DNA of 27,075 nt, taken from the NCBI GenBank assembly GCA_934552855.1, contig CAKTEU010000027.1:1-27075 (forward strand), given 5' to 3'. This DNA comes from an uncultured Eubacteriales bacterium. GTDB lineage: Bacteria > Bacillota > Clostridia > Oscillospirales > Acutalibacteraceae. Below, piece by piece: positions 14,902 to 22,306 of this stretch. Under the pieces are notes generated by a model, which saw nothing but the letters and a program-made list of their open reading frames with translations, did not search any database and was not told where the DNA came from. Each line of letters opens with the position of its first letter. Position 1 is the stretch's first letter. The position numbers and the translations under genes are program-made.

Positions 14902-15003
14902 AAAAATCAGGTTTAAAATTTGCGGCCGCATAAACGGGAAAATGTTTGCCGTACTTTTTGAACGGAAGAAAAGAATACATTAAAAGAAAAGGGGTAATCG
15001 CTT

Positions 15004-16251
15004 TTGAAAGCAAGTGAAAGTGTAAAGAACTATCCTTCATCTTTGAGGATGTATGCAAATTACACAACAAGAGAAATCAAAAAAGTCTGCAAAGAAGTCG
15101 GTCCCAGGGCTTCCGGCAGCGAAAACGAAAGAAAGGCTCAGGAACATTTTAAAGAGGAAATGAAAACCTGCGCCGACGATGTTAAACTTGAAGAATTTCA
15201 AATCAGCAAGTATGCCTTCATGGGCTGGGTTGCTATCGACGGAACGGCGATGCTTCTTGCGGTTTTGTTCTCGTTCCTTAAAATGCCGATCGTATCGCTT
15301 GTTCTTGCAGTGATCGCATTGGTTTGCCTTTTTGCCGAATTCCTTATGTATTGGGAATTCCTTGATCCGCTTTTCCCTAAAGCAACTTCAACAAACGTTG
15401 TCGGAACAAGAAAACCGACAGGCGAAGTTAAAAGAAGAATCATTTTTTCCGGTCACGTTGACTCGTCATATGAATGGACATATACCCACCTTGGCGGAAA
15501 GGCACTCCTTTTCACCGTTGGAATTTATGCCGTTGTCGGAATGTTTTTTGTTTTTGTTGTTTCGCTTCTTTCGGTAATCAAGGGCGGAGCAGTCAACGCA
15601 GAGCTTGAAGGCTTTGTGAAGGTTCTTCAGTATATTCAGCTTGGGTTTATTCCCGGATTCATTGCCGTTTTGTTCTTTGTAAACTTCAAACTTCCCGTTG
15701 AAGGCGCAAACGACAACCTTACAGGTTCCGTAACCGCAATTGCGGTTCTCAAGTATCTTGAGGATAACGACATCAGATTTGAAAACACCGAAGTTGTTGC
15801 ACTCACAACAGGTTCGGAAGAAGCCGGACTCAGAGGTGCAAGAGCTTTTTCAAAGGCTCACGCAAAAGAACTCAAGGAGGTTGAAACCGTTTATTTCGGA
15901 ATGGATACCCTTCGTGACTATGAAGACATGGCAATTTACAGCCGTGACATGACCGGAACGGTTAAAACCGACCCGAGAGTTTGCGCACTCATGAAAAAAG
16001 GCGCAGAAATGGCCGGCCTTGACCTTCCGTATGCATCGGTATACCTCGGAGCATCGGACGCAGCCGCAGTTACAAAGCTTGGTGTTCCGGCAGCAACTCT
16101 TGCCGCAATGAACCCCGGCCCGCCGAAGTATTATCACACAAGAGAAGACACAGCAGACAACCTTATTCCGAAAACAATCGAAAAAGGCCTTGATATCTGC
16201 CTTCAGTCGCTCTTCCTTTATGACGAGCAGGGACTTAAGGAAAGCTATTAA
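15004..16251 (+). CDS. Membrane-embedded M28-family metallopeptidase
   Basis: A 415-residue M28 (aminopeptidase-type) peptidase using two zinc ions. The expected ligands are all present: H151 and D153 in GHVDS, D237 in GANDNLTGS, E272-E273 in GSEEAGLRGA, D301 in GMDTL, and H378 in YYHTRED. Unusually, hydrophobic segments interrupt the fold: about 73-118 (likely two helices) before the first ligand, and 166-190 and 212-228 between the H151/D153 motif and D237. No signal peptide is seen; the N-terminus is hydrophilic. The start is TTG, with AAGGGG 9 nt upstream. It is a single gene with its own promoter and terminator. The substrate is unknown and most likely peptides at or near the membrane. 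Confidence 0.92.
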   Translation: MKASESVKNYPSSLRMYANYTTREIKKVCKEVGPRASGSENERKAQEHFKEEMKTCADDVKLEEFQISKYAFMGWVAIDGTAMLLAVLFSFLKMPIVSLVLAVIALVCLFAEFLMYWEFLDPLFPKATSTNVVGTRKPTGEVKRRIIFSGHVDSSYEWTYTHLGGKALLFTVGIYAVVGMFFVFVVSLLSVIKGGAVNAELEGFVKVLQYIQLGFIPGFIAVLFFVNFKLPVEGANDNLTGSVTAIAVLKYLEDNDIRFENTEVVALTTGSEEAGLRGARAFSKAHAKELKEVETVYFGMDTLRDYEDMAIYSRDMTGTVKTDPRVCALMKKGAEMAGLDLPYASVYLGASDAAAVTKLGVPAATLAAMNPGPPKYYHTREDTADNLIPKTIEKGLDICLQSLFLYDEQGLKESY

Positions 16252-16273
16252 TTCAAAGAAAAATTGTTCTTAT

Positions 16274-16305
16274 CGGACGTTCGTAATCGAGCGTCCGGTT
16301 TTTCT
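16274..16305 (+). terminator. Terminator of the M28 peptidase gene
   Basis: The hairpin at 16274-16297 (CGGACGTTCG with CGAGCGTCCG, 10 pairs including one wobble, TAAT loop) is followed by a T-rich run. Confidence 0.85.
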
Positions 16306-16390
16306 TTTCTTCACGAAACGCAGGATGTACGTTCAATTTTTTCGTACGGATCAAACCTGCAATGCCTCATGGTTTTACATCTGCACATAG

Positions 16391-16422
16391 AAAAGCGGAC
16401 ACCGTTGAAGGGATCCGCTTTT
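16391..16422 (-). terminator. Bidirectional terminator after the zinc-ribbon gene
   Basis: AAAAGCGGA (16391-16399) pairs with TCCGCTTTT (16414-16422), with A- and T-runs on both sides. It lies just past the end of the minus-strand zinc-ribbon gene, in the gap between convergent genes. Confidence 0.75.
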
Positions 16423-16430
16423 TTTCAAGA

Positions 16431-17516
16431 TTACGGGTTGCAGCGTTTGCAGGCGGTATAGCCTTTGCTTTTTGCGTCGCTCAGCGAAATTTTGTGTTTT
16501 GATTTTGAAAGCGAGGAGCAGCCGGCTTTGTGATATTTTTTTCCGCTGTCGGTGATATAAACCGATGAGGAATTGTTTTGCGCTTTTGTTGGCTGAACTT
16601 TTGTTGTTTTTGCCGCCGTTGTTTCGGCTTTGGAGGTTTTCGGCTTTGAAGCTTCAGCTTCGGTCAGCATACTTTTGTTGACTGTATAGCTTTGCTTTGT
16701 TTCGGTTGTGCTCTTCGGTTTTGAGGGGACGGTTGCCGTTTCGGCCGAGCCGGAGGAAGAATTTTTGCTTTTGTTATAGACATACTCTCCGCCGGAGGAA
16801 AGAATTATTGTTCCCAAAACTTCGCCGATGTAATCGTCCTTTCCGAGCTTGCAATAGACTGCCGAGGTTGCGCAGTTGCCGGTGAAAACAATTCCCGTTG
16901 AATCGGAAAACTTGATTGTGAGCCACGAATACGGCGAACGGCTCACTTTTTGAAGGCAGAATTTTCCGAATTTTGCCTGAGATGTTTTTTTAAGCTGTTC
17001 CTTGTTTGCGTTGATAAGTCCACGCTTTGAAACCATTGCGCCGCTTGCCGTTCTTATCGGAAATTCTTTGATTTCGGTTTTTAAAAGGTTGAATGTCTTT
17101 CGGTCGTTTGCTGCTTTCGGTTTTTCGGTTGTTTGCGCCGTTGTTGCGGCCGTGGTTTTTGAAGATGTTGTTTTTTTCGCTGTTGTTGCGGCAACGGTTG
17201 TTTTTGTCTCTTTTGGCTTTTGGGCGGTTGTTTTGTCTTTGTCCGAAGCTTTGACTGTTGTTTTTGAAGAAGGTTCGGTTTTTTCGCTTTCGTCGCTTTT
17301 CTGCGCAAAAACAGAGATAATCTCCGACGGAATAAGCCCCTTCACCTTTTCAAAATTGAACCCGACATAGATTGCCGCAGCAGTAACAAGAGCAAGAACA
17401 ATAACAATGATTATTCCGGCAGAGCCGTGGCGGTTCCTTTTTCTCGGGTCTTTGCGGCAATATGGACATTTTTCGCTTGTGGGATCAATATCCGCACTGC
17501 AGTTTCTGCAAATCAA
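16431..17516 (-). CDS. Zinc-ribbon membrane protein with extracellular Thr/Lys linker and C-terminal Cys/His domain
   Basis: A 361-residue protein. The N-terminus is a short zinc ribbon with CxxC pairs C3/C6 and C17/C20, then a basic stretch and one membrane helix (about 33-53). A very low-complexity Thr/Ala/Lys linker follows, then a globular part (about 145-260). A final domain (about 319-361) carries YHKAGC (H329, C333) and CKRCNP (C356, C359), a Cys/His arrangement also seen at the ends of secreted Firmicute nucleases and surface proteins. The predicted topology is zinc ribbon inside, remainder outside. The start is TTG at 17516, with GAGGTG 8 nt upstream. It is the third gene of a leftward set, 18 nt after the alpha/beta hydrolase. 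Function unknown. Confidence 0.87.
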   Translation of the reverse strand: MICRNCSADIDPTSEKCPYCRKDPRKRNRHGSAGIIIVIVLALVTAAAIYVGFNFEKVKGLIPSEIISVFAQKSDESEKTEPSSKTTVKASDKDKTTAQKPKETKTTVAATTAKKTTSSKTTAATTAQTTEKPKAANDRKTFNLLKTEIKEFPIRTASGAMVSKRGLINANKEQLKKTSQAKFGKFCLQKVSRSPYSWLTIKFSDSTGIVFTGNCATSAVYCKLGKDDYIGEVLGTIILSSGGEYVYNKSKNSSSGSAETATVPSKPKSTTETKQSYTVNKSMLTEAEASKPKTSKAETTAAKTTKVQPTKAQNNSSSVYITDSGKKYHKAGCSSLSKSKHKISLSDAKSKGYTACKRCNP

Positions 17517-17534
17517 AATTTTTCACCTCGTTTG

Positions 17535-18539
17535 TCAAACTTTTCCGTTCAAAAAGGTTTGAACGGTTCTCCAATAAAGTTCCGGTTCGGTTGAGCTGCT
17601 CAAAGCGTGGCCGGCACCGCTGACAATAAGCTTTTGCTTGCTGCAATCGGCTGCCTCATAAACCTTGTCGACCATTGAAACGGGAACAAAATCATCATTT
17701 TCTCCGTGAATGAAAAGCATTGGTATTTTGCATTTTTTAAGCTGTTCAACCGAAGAAGCTTCCCTAAAGTCGTATCCGCCCCTAATTTTTGTAACAAGCC
17801 GTGCAAGGTCAAGCAGCGGAAACGACGGAAGATGAAACATTGTTTTAAGCTGAAACTCAAATTCGTCCCAAACCGAGCTGTAGCCGCAATCTTCAATTGC
17901 AAAAGCAACCTGTTCGGGAAGTTCTTCGCCGGCGGTCATCATAACCGTTGCGCCGCCCATTGAAACGCCGAAAAGCCCGATTTTGCAGTTTTTGTCTTTT
18001 TCAATGATGCTGTTTATCCAACAAAGGGCATCTTTCCTTTCAAGCCAGCCCATTCCTCTGACAGAGCCTTCGCTTGTTCCGTGTGCCCTTGCGTCCGGAG
18101 CAAGAACGGAAAAGCCCATGTCATAAAACTTTTTCATAAAGCCTTTCATATGTTTTGCTTCGCTTGAATAGCCGTGAAAAACAATTATATATTTTCCGCC
18201 GGACTTTTTGTTCTCTGCAAAATATCCGTGAAGTTTAAGTCCGTCGTCGGACGTGACATAAACATCTTTTGTGCTTTTTTCAAACCATGCTTTGTCCTTT
18301 TGCGTTCCGGAAAAACCGCTGTATTGTTGAGACGAAGCGTCTTCGGCGTTGCTGTCCTCTTTTGAAACCTGCTTCATGAGCAGCTTTTCCATTCCGAGCG
18401 AGGAGTCACGGTCAAGCGCAAAGGAAAACAAAAAGTTTGCCCCTGCAATGCAAAAAACCAAAAACGCCGCAATCAACGCAAAAATGACGATGGTTGCAGT
18501 TTTTTGCGGATTTTTCTTTTTCTTTGTCTTTTTGCTCAT
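17535..18539 (-). CDS. Membrane-anchored alpha/beta hydrolase
   Basis: A 334-residue serine hydrolase. A basic N-terminus (KKTKKKKN) and one membrane helix (about 15-38) anchor it, with the catalytic domain probably outside. The catalytic triad can be read: S193 in GVSMGG, D282 in HGENDDFVP and H311 in GAGHAL; the oxyanion segment is FHGYSSEAK (121-129). This fits the extracellular esterase/lipase-like hydrolases of Firmicutes; the substrate cannot be told. The ATG has GGAGAGG upstream. It lies 29 nt after the methyltransferase gene and 18 nt before the zinc-ribbon gene, so the three are probably co-transcribed. Confidence 0.92.
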   Translation of the reverse strand: MSKKTKKKKNPQKTATIVIFALIAAFLVFCIAGANFLFSFALDRDSSLGMEKLLMKQVSKEDSNAEDASSQQYSGFSGTQKDKAWFEKSTKDVYVTSDDGLKLHGYFAENKKSGGKYIIVFHGYSSEAKHMKGFMKKFYDMGFSVLAPDARAHGTSEGSVRGMGWLERKDALCWINSIIEKDKNCKIGLFGVSMGGATVMMTAGEELPEQVAFAIEDCGYSSVWDEFEFQLKTMFHLPSFPLLDLARLVTKIRGGYDFREASSVEQLKKCKIPMLFIHGENDDFVPVSMVDKVYEAADCSKQKLIVSGAGHALSSSTEPELYWRTVQTFLNGKV

Positions 18540-18568
18540 TTCAACCTCTCCGTTTTAATTGATATAAT

Positions 18569-19795
18569 TTATACAATTTGAAAAATATAGAATTTAAGAT
18601 AGTCCGTTTCCGGAACACTCCAAAGAATCGGGTGGTCGGGCGACTGCTGACGTGCTTCAATTTGACGAAGCGAAACCCCTGCGTCTGCCGCCGCAGAGCG
18701 GAGCATTTTTTTGAAAAGCTCGTCCGTCATAAAGTGGGAACAGGAGCACGTTGCAAGATATCCGCCCCTCGGAAGAAGCTTCATTGCTTTCATATTGATT
18801 TCCTTGTATCCCCGTTCGGCATTTTTGACGGAAGAACTGCTTTTTGTGAACGCCGGAGGGTCAAGTATAATGTAATCATAAGGGCTGTTCTTTTCTTCAT
18901 AAAGCCTTGAAAGCAAATCAAAAACGTTTGCGCATTCAAACGAAAGATTTGTAAGACCGTTGAGCTTTGCATTTTCTTCGGTGAGTGCAATTGCGTCTTT
19001 TGAAATGTCAACGGCGGTGACGTGCTTTGCACCTGTTTTGGCGCAATTGAGGGCAAACGCACCGGTATGCGTGAAGCAATCAAGAACGGTTTTGCCCTTT
19101 GCAATTTTTCCTGCCGCAAGGCGGTTATACTTTTGGTCAAGGAAAAAGCCTGTTTTTTGACCGTTTATGTAATCGACGTTGTATTTGATGCCGTTTTCTG
19201 TGATTACGGTTTTTCCGTCAAGGTTTGTTTCAAGACCGGGGAGGGCGAAAAAGCCTTTGTTTTCCGTGAGTCCCTCTTTTTCTCGGATTGCAACGTCATT
19301 GCGCTCAAATATCGCTTTGACGGTTACACCCATTTCCGAAAGCACTTTCACCATGAGAGAAAAGAGCATATCTTTGATTTTTTCCGTACCGAGCGAGAGC
19401 ACCTGCGTAACAAGGATATCGCCGAAGCGGTCAACCGTAAGACCGGGAAAAGAGTCCGCTTCTCCGAAAACAAGGCGGCAGCAGTCAAAGTCGTCGCCCA
19501 TAACGGTTTTGCGGTACTCGAAGCAGTAGCGCAACCTGCGTTCATAAAACGCTGCGTCGAATTTGTCGTTCGCATTTTTTGAGATGATGCGTATGCGGAT
19601 TTTTGAGTTGTCGTTGTAATAGCCTGTTCCGAGAAAGCGGCCTTTTTTGCTCACAACGTCAACAAGTTCTCCGTTTTGAGCTTCGCCGATTATGTCATGG
19701 ACTTCTTCGCCATAGACCCAGACGTGACCGCCCCTGAGGCTTTTTTCTCCTTTTTCACTGATAACTGCAATGGGATATTTTCGTTCTGATTTCAT
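18569..19795 (-). CDS. rlmI: RlmI-like 23S rRNA (cytosine-C5) methyltransferase
   Basis: A 408-residue class I SAM-dependent RNA methyltransferase of the RlmI (COG1092) type. The N-terminal PUA domain covers about 8-80 (GHVWVYGEEV). A middle domain (about 85-200) precedes the Rossmann domain, with SAM motif I DCFTHTGAFAL (239-249), motif IV DPPAF (312-316) and motif VI CSCSHF (350-355); C352 is the likely nucleophile, as in m5C enzymes. The family modifies C1962 of 23S rRNA in E. coli; the same site here is inferred from similarity. The ATG has AGGAG somewhat far upstream (12 nt). It heads a leftward set with the hydrolase and zinc-ribbon genes. Confidence 0.92.
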   Translation of the reverse strand: MKSERKYPIAVISEKGEKSLRGGHVWVYGEEVHDIIGEAQNGELVDVVSKKGRFLGTGYYNDNSKIRIRIISKNANDKFDAAFYERRLRYCFEYRKTVMGDDFDCCRLVFGEADSFPGLTVDRFGDILVTQVLSLGTEKIKDMLFSLMVKVLSEMGVTVKAIFERNDVAIREKEGLTENKGFFALPGLETNLDGKTVITENGIKYNVDYINGQKTGFFLDQKYNRLAAGKIAKGKTVLDCFTHTGAFALNCAKTGAKHVTAVDISKDAIALTEENAKLNGLTNLSFECANVFDLLSRLYEEKNSPYDYIILDPPAFTKSSSSVKNAERGYKEINMKAMKLLPRGGYLATCSCSHFMTDELFKKMLRSAAADAGVSLRQIEARQQSPDHPILWSVPETDYLKFYIFQIV

Positions 19796-19816
19796 TTGTT
19801 TGCTTAACTCCTATAA

Positions 19817-19831
19817 TTTGCCTGAGGCAAA
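19817..19831 (-). promoter_or_regulatory. Palindrome in the leader of the methyltransferase gene
   Basis: TTTGCC (19817-19822) and GGCAAA (19826-19831) are perfect inverted arms around a 3-nt centre, directly upstream of the ribosome binding site. It may be an operator or a small leader hairpin. Confidence 0.4.
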
Positions 19832-19832
19832 A

Positions 19833-19869
19833 TCTATTATCTATTATGTATTATCTCTTATCTATTATC
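19833..19869 (+). repeat. Degenerate tandem repeat of TCTATTATC-like units
   Basis: Short AT-rich units (TCTATTATC, TATTATG, TATTATC, TCTTATC) follow each other. A similar ATCTAAAATC array lies near 20722. Such arrays are simple-sequence intergenic repeats; no function is evident. Confidence 0.5.
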
Positions 19870-19923
19870 CGAACTCGAAATATGCACAACATAAATTTAT
19901 TGCGAAAACGTGCGGTTTAATTC

Positions 19924-20064
19924 GTAGGGGTCGGACCTGTGCCGACCCATAAACCTCACCGTTTTCAACATATAAATTTGTTACGGATTTGTATGGTTTA
20001 ATATCTATAAATCTATGTGGCGGAAAAAATCACGTTCATGGGTCGGCACAGGTCCGACCCCTAC
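19924..20064 (+). repeat. REPIN-like element: two inverted REP-type units
   Basis: A 27-bp unit starting GTAGGGGTCGGACC (19924-19950) recurs as a perfect inverted copy at 20038-20064, with 87 bp between. Each unit is itself a hairpin: GGGTCGG and CCGACCC around a 7-nt loop. The GTAG tetranucleotide followed by a palindrome is the hallmark of REP sequences mobilised by REP-associated tyrosine transposases (RAYT, IS200-like). Paired inverted REPs form a REPIN. No transposase gene is in this window. Confidence 0.75.
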
Positions 20065-20106
20065 AAAATTATTCTTATATAGCCTCAACAGATAGCTTCA
20101 TGAATG

Positions 20107-20631
20107 TCAATCGGTTTTTGTTTCTGCTTTACCGACACTCTTTTTATAAATCACAACCGAAGCAATAAAGCCCGAAAACATAAAAACAGTGCTGAAAATA
20201 ATAAGCAAAATTGCAATGTGCGTTTCTTCGCCGAGGGTGAGAAGCCGCATGAAAACCGAAACCGGAGAGATGGCAAAAATCGAAAAAGCGGCAATTGATA
20301 TATCTGCAATTCTTGACAAAACAGGAATATGAAACTCACAGATAAGGTTCAGCGGCAAACATATTACCGAAGTAACCATCGGAAAAGCAAGACTTACAGC
20401 CGAAGAAACAAAAAAACTTTTGTTTCCGCTTTTGAGTGCATACTTTGAAGCGAAAACGCACGCACCGACAAAAAGCAGGGGAAAGAGCAGTACCAAAACG
20501 CCTGACGGATAAAGTTCAATATTTTCAACAAAACAGAACATTCCCGAAAGCAAAATACCAAACGCCCAAACGGCAATGGCAAAAGCAATGCCTAAAAAGA
20601 TTTGAGTACTTTTTTTCTTTTGTGCGTTCAT
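20107..20631 (-). CDS. Small polytopic membrane protein of unknown function
   Basis: A 174-residue protein with about five hydrophobic helices, for example IFLGIAFAIAVWAFGILLSG, VLVLLFPLLFVGACVFA, FFVSSAVSLAFPMVTSVIC and LLIIFSTVFMFSGFIASVVI. Basic ends (MNAQKKKST and KKSVGKAETK) suggest that the N-terminus is inside. The ATG at 20631 is preferred over a GTG at 20640 because AAGGCGGTG is suitably spaced. No family motif is recognised. It has its own promoter (20783-20755), back to back with that of the cyclophilin lipoprotein. The REPIN-like element lies just beyond its 3' end. Confidence 0.7.
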   Translation of the reverse strand: MNAQKKKSTQIFLGIAFAIAVWAFGILLSGMFCFVENIELYPSGVLVLLFPLLFVGACVFASKYALKSGNKSFFVSSAVSLAFPMVTSVICLPLNLICEFHIPVLSRIADISIAAFSIFAISPVSVFMRLLTLGEETHIAILLIIFSTVFMFSGFIASVVIYKKSVGKAETKTD

Positions 20632-20721
20632 TAAAAACACCGCCTTTCCCGAATTGGTGACACTGCTTAGGTTAGTTTTAAATTGGAATAAAGTTTGGAT
20701 TGATTTGTGCGGTTAAACACG

Positions 20722-20754
20722 ATCTAACATCTAAAATCTAAAATCCAACATCTA
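20722..20754 (+). repeat. Short direct repeats ATCTAAAATC
   Basis: Imperfect 9-10 bp units (ATCTAACAT, CTAAAATCT, AAAATCCAAC, ATCTAA) follow each other. They fall in the predicted 5' leader of the small membrane protein gene. Confidence 0.45.
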
Positions 20755-20783
20755 ATTATATCATAAACTTTTCCCGTTGTCAC
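20755..20783 (-). promoter_or_regulatory. Promoter of the small membrane protein gene
   Basis: On the minus strand GTGACA (20783-20778) and TATAAT (20760-20755) are 17 bp apart, with an extended -10 (TGA). Confidence 0.65.
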
Positions 20784-20793
20784 CTGTTTTTAC

Positions 20794-20821
20794 TTGACAA
20801 GTGTAAAAAATGCGCTATAAT
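20794..20821 (+). promoter_or_regulatory. Promoter of the cyclophilin lipoprotein gene
   Basis: TTGACA (20794-20799) and TATAAT (20816-20821) are both consensus, with a 16-bp spacer. Its -35 lies only 10 bp from the -35 of the divergent promoter. Confidence 0.75.
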
Positions 20822-20880
20822 TATTAAGATTAATTAGTACCGACAAAGTTTTAGGATTTTTTTTGAAAGAAGATGATATT

Positions 20881-21594
20881 ATGTTAAACAAGTCAAAAAA
20901 GATTTTTGCCCTTGTCCTTTCGTTTGTACTTATTCTCTCTGTGTTTTGTGCCTGCTCAAAGACCGAGTTTACCGAAGGCGGAACAACTTCTGCCGCCGAT
21001 AAATCCGACAGTAGCGAAAATAACGGTACAAGCGAAAAAACAACAGGCAAAACCGAAAAAACAGAAAGCACCAAGGAGGCTTCTTCAATGGAACATTCAA
21101 AAGTAAAATTCACAATGGCAAACGGCGGCGAGTTCATAGTTGAACTTTATCCGGAATATGCTCCCGAAACGGTTGCAAACTTCCTCATGCTTGTTAAGGA
21201 AGGCTTTTACGACGGACTTACGTTCCACCGTGTTGTTGAAGGCTTTATGGCTCAGGGCGGCGACCCGACCGGAACAGGCTCCGGCGGAAGCAAAAAGACC
21301 ATCAAGGGCGAATTTGCCTCAAACGGCTTTAACCAAAACACTCTTTCTCACACAAGGGGCGTAATTTCAATGGCAAGATCGGCTCAAAACGATTCCGCTT
21401 CAAGCCAGTTCTTTATCTGCTATACCGACGGCTGCGCCGCACTTGACGGAGAGTATGCCGCTTTCGGAAAAGTTATTGAAGGAATGGATGTTGTTGACGC
21501 TTTCTGCAACGGTGAGATGACATACAACACGATGGGCGAAAAGGCTTCTCCTGTTGAACCAATCATCATCAAAACCGCAACCGTAGTCGAGTAA
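20881..21594 (+). CDS. Cyclophilin-type peptidyl-prolyl isomerase, predicted lipoprotein
   Basis: A 237-residue extracytoplasmic PPIase that speeds proline cis-trans isomerisation in secreted proteins. The N-terminus is a lipoprotein signal: KSKKIF, a hydrophobic run, then FCAC with C25 as the likely lipidated cysteine. A Ser/Thr/Glu/Lys linker (about 26-70) leads to the cyclophilin domain (about 72-237), with the signatures LTFHRVVEGFMAQGGD and SASSQFFI; the catalytic arginine is that of FHRV. The ATG at 20881 is preferred over a TTG at 20863 because AGAAG is 8 nt upstream. The DUF523 gene starts 11 nt after it, so the two are probably co-transcribed. Confidence 0.93.
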   Translation: MLNKSKKIFALVLSFVLILSVFCACSKTEFTEGGTTSAADKSDSSENNGTSEKTTGKTEKTESTKEASSMEHSKVKFTMANGGEFIVELYPEYAPETVANFLMLVKEGFYDGLTFHRVVEGFMAQGGDPTGTGSGGSKKTIKGEFASNGFNQNTLSHTRGVISMARSAQNDSASSQFFICYTDGCAALDGEYAAFGKVIEGMDVVDAFCNGEMTYNTMGEKASPVEPIIIKTATVVE

Positions 21595-21605
21595 TATATT
21601 ATAGT

Positions 21606-22028
21606 ATGAAAAAGACATATGAAATTGCGGTTTCCGCCTGCCTTTGCGGCGTTCCCTGCCGATACGACGGAAAAAGCAAGCCTAATGAAAAAATCAAGGC
21701 TCTTTACGATGAGGGAAAGGCGCTTCTTGTTTGTCCGGAACAGCTTGGCGGCTTGAAAACGCCCAGAACTCCGTGTGAGATTCAAAACGGAAGGATTGTC
21801 TCTTCCGACGGCGAAGACAGAACCGAGGCGTATCTTCTCGGCTCGCAAAAGGTTCTTGAACTTTGCAAAAAGTACAAAATCAAAAAAGCGATTCTCAAAC
21901 AAAACAGTCCGTCCTGCGGCTCGACCCACATATATGACGGAACCTTTTCCAAAACGCTCATTCCCGGCGAAGGGTGCACAGCCGCTCTTTTGAGAAAAAA
22001 CGGAATCGAAGTCTGCGGAGAAAAATGA
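21606..22028 (+). CDS. DUF523 family protein
   Basis: A 140-residue member of the DUF523 family (bacterial proteins of unconfirmed function). The family signatures are clear: SACLCGVPCRYDG near the start, CPEQLGGLKTPRTPCEI in the middle, and LKQNSPSCGSTHIYDG followed by GEGCTAALLRKNGI at the end. The conserved cysteines (in CLCGVPC, CPE, PSCG and GEGC) suggest metal or cofactor binding, which is inference. It is translated 11 nt after the cyclophilin gene without a clear ribosome binding site, so it probably relies on coupling. A strong terminator follows at 22117. Confidence 0.92.
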   Translation: MKKTYEIAVSACLCGVPCRYDGKSKPNEKIKALYDEGKALLVCPEQLGGLKTPRTPCEIQNGRIVSSDGEDRTEAYLLGSQKVLELCKKYKIKKAILKQNSPSCGSTHIYDGTFSKTLIPGEGCTAALLRKNGIEVCGEK

Positions 22029-22116
22029 AGCATATGCCGACGGTGACAGGGGCAAACATATATAATAAGTATATAAACCAAGGCGCAAAAACGCCGAACC
22101 GCAAGTTTTGGTTTTT

Positions 22117-22155
22117 AAATAACCGCTTCAACGAGCTTTGAGGCGGTTATTTTTG
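22117..22155 (+). terminator. Terminator of the cyclophilin-DUF523 operon
   Basis: AAATAACCGC and its complement GCGGTTATTT form the base of a long stem, extended inward by TCAA/TTGA, and are followed by five T residues. Between here and the next gene at 22307 I see only AT-rich sequence and no clear promoter. Confidence 0.85.
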
Positions 22156-22306
22156 CTTTTTATGTCAAAAAAATCTTTATTTTAAAAGAAAAAGCTGTCT
22201 TTTTTTCTGATTGTAATTTTAATCATTTGTGATTATGTAATAATAATGACAGAAGGTTTTAAGGTTTTTCCGAAAAACCGAATATTATAAAAGGGGGCGT
22301 ATTTCA

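Noticed and set aside
21420..22088. Long leftward frame over the cyclophilin end and DUF523
   Set aside because: It is antisense to two genes with clear family signatures.
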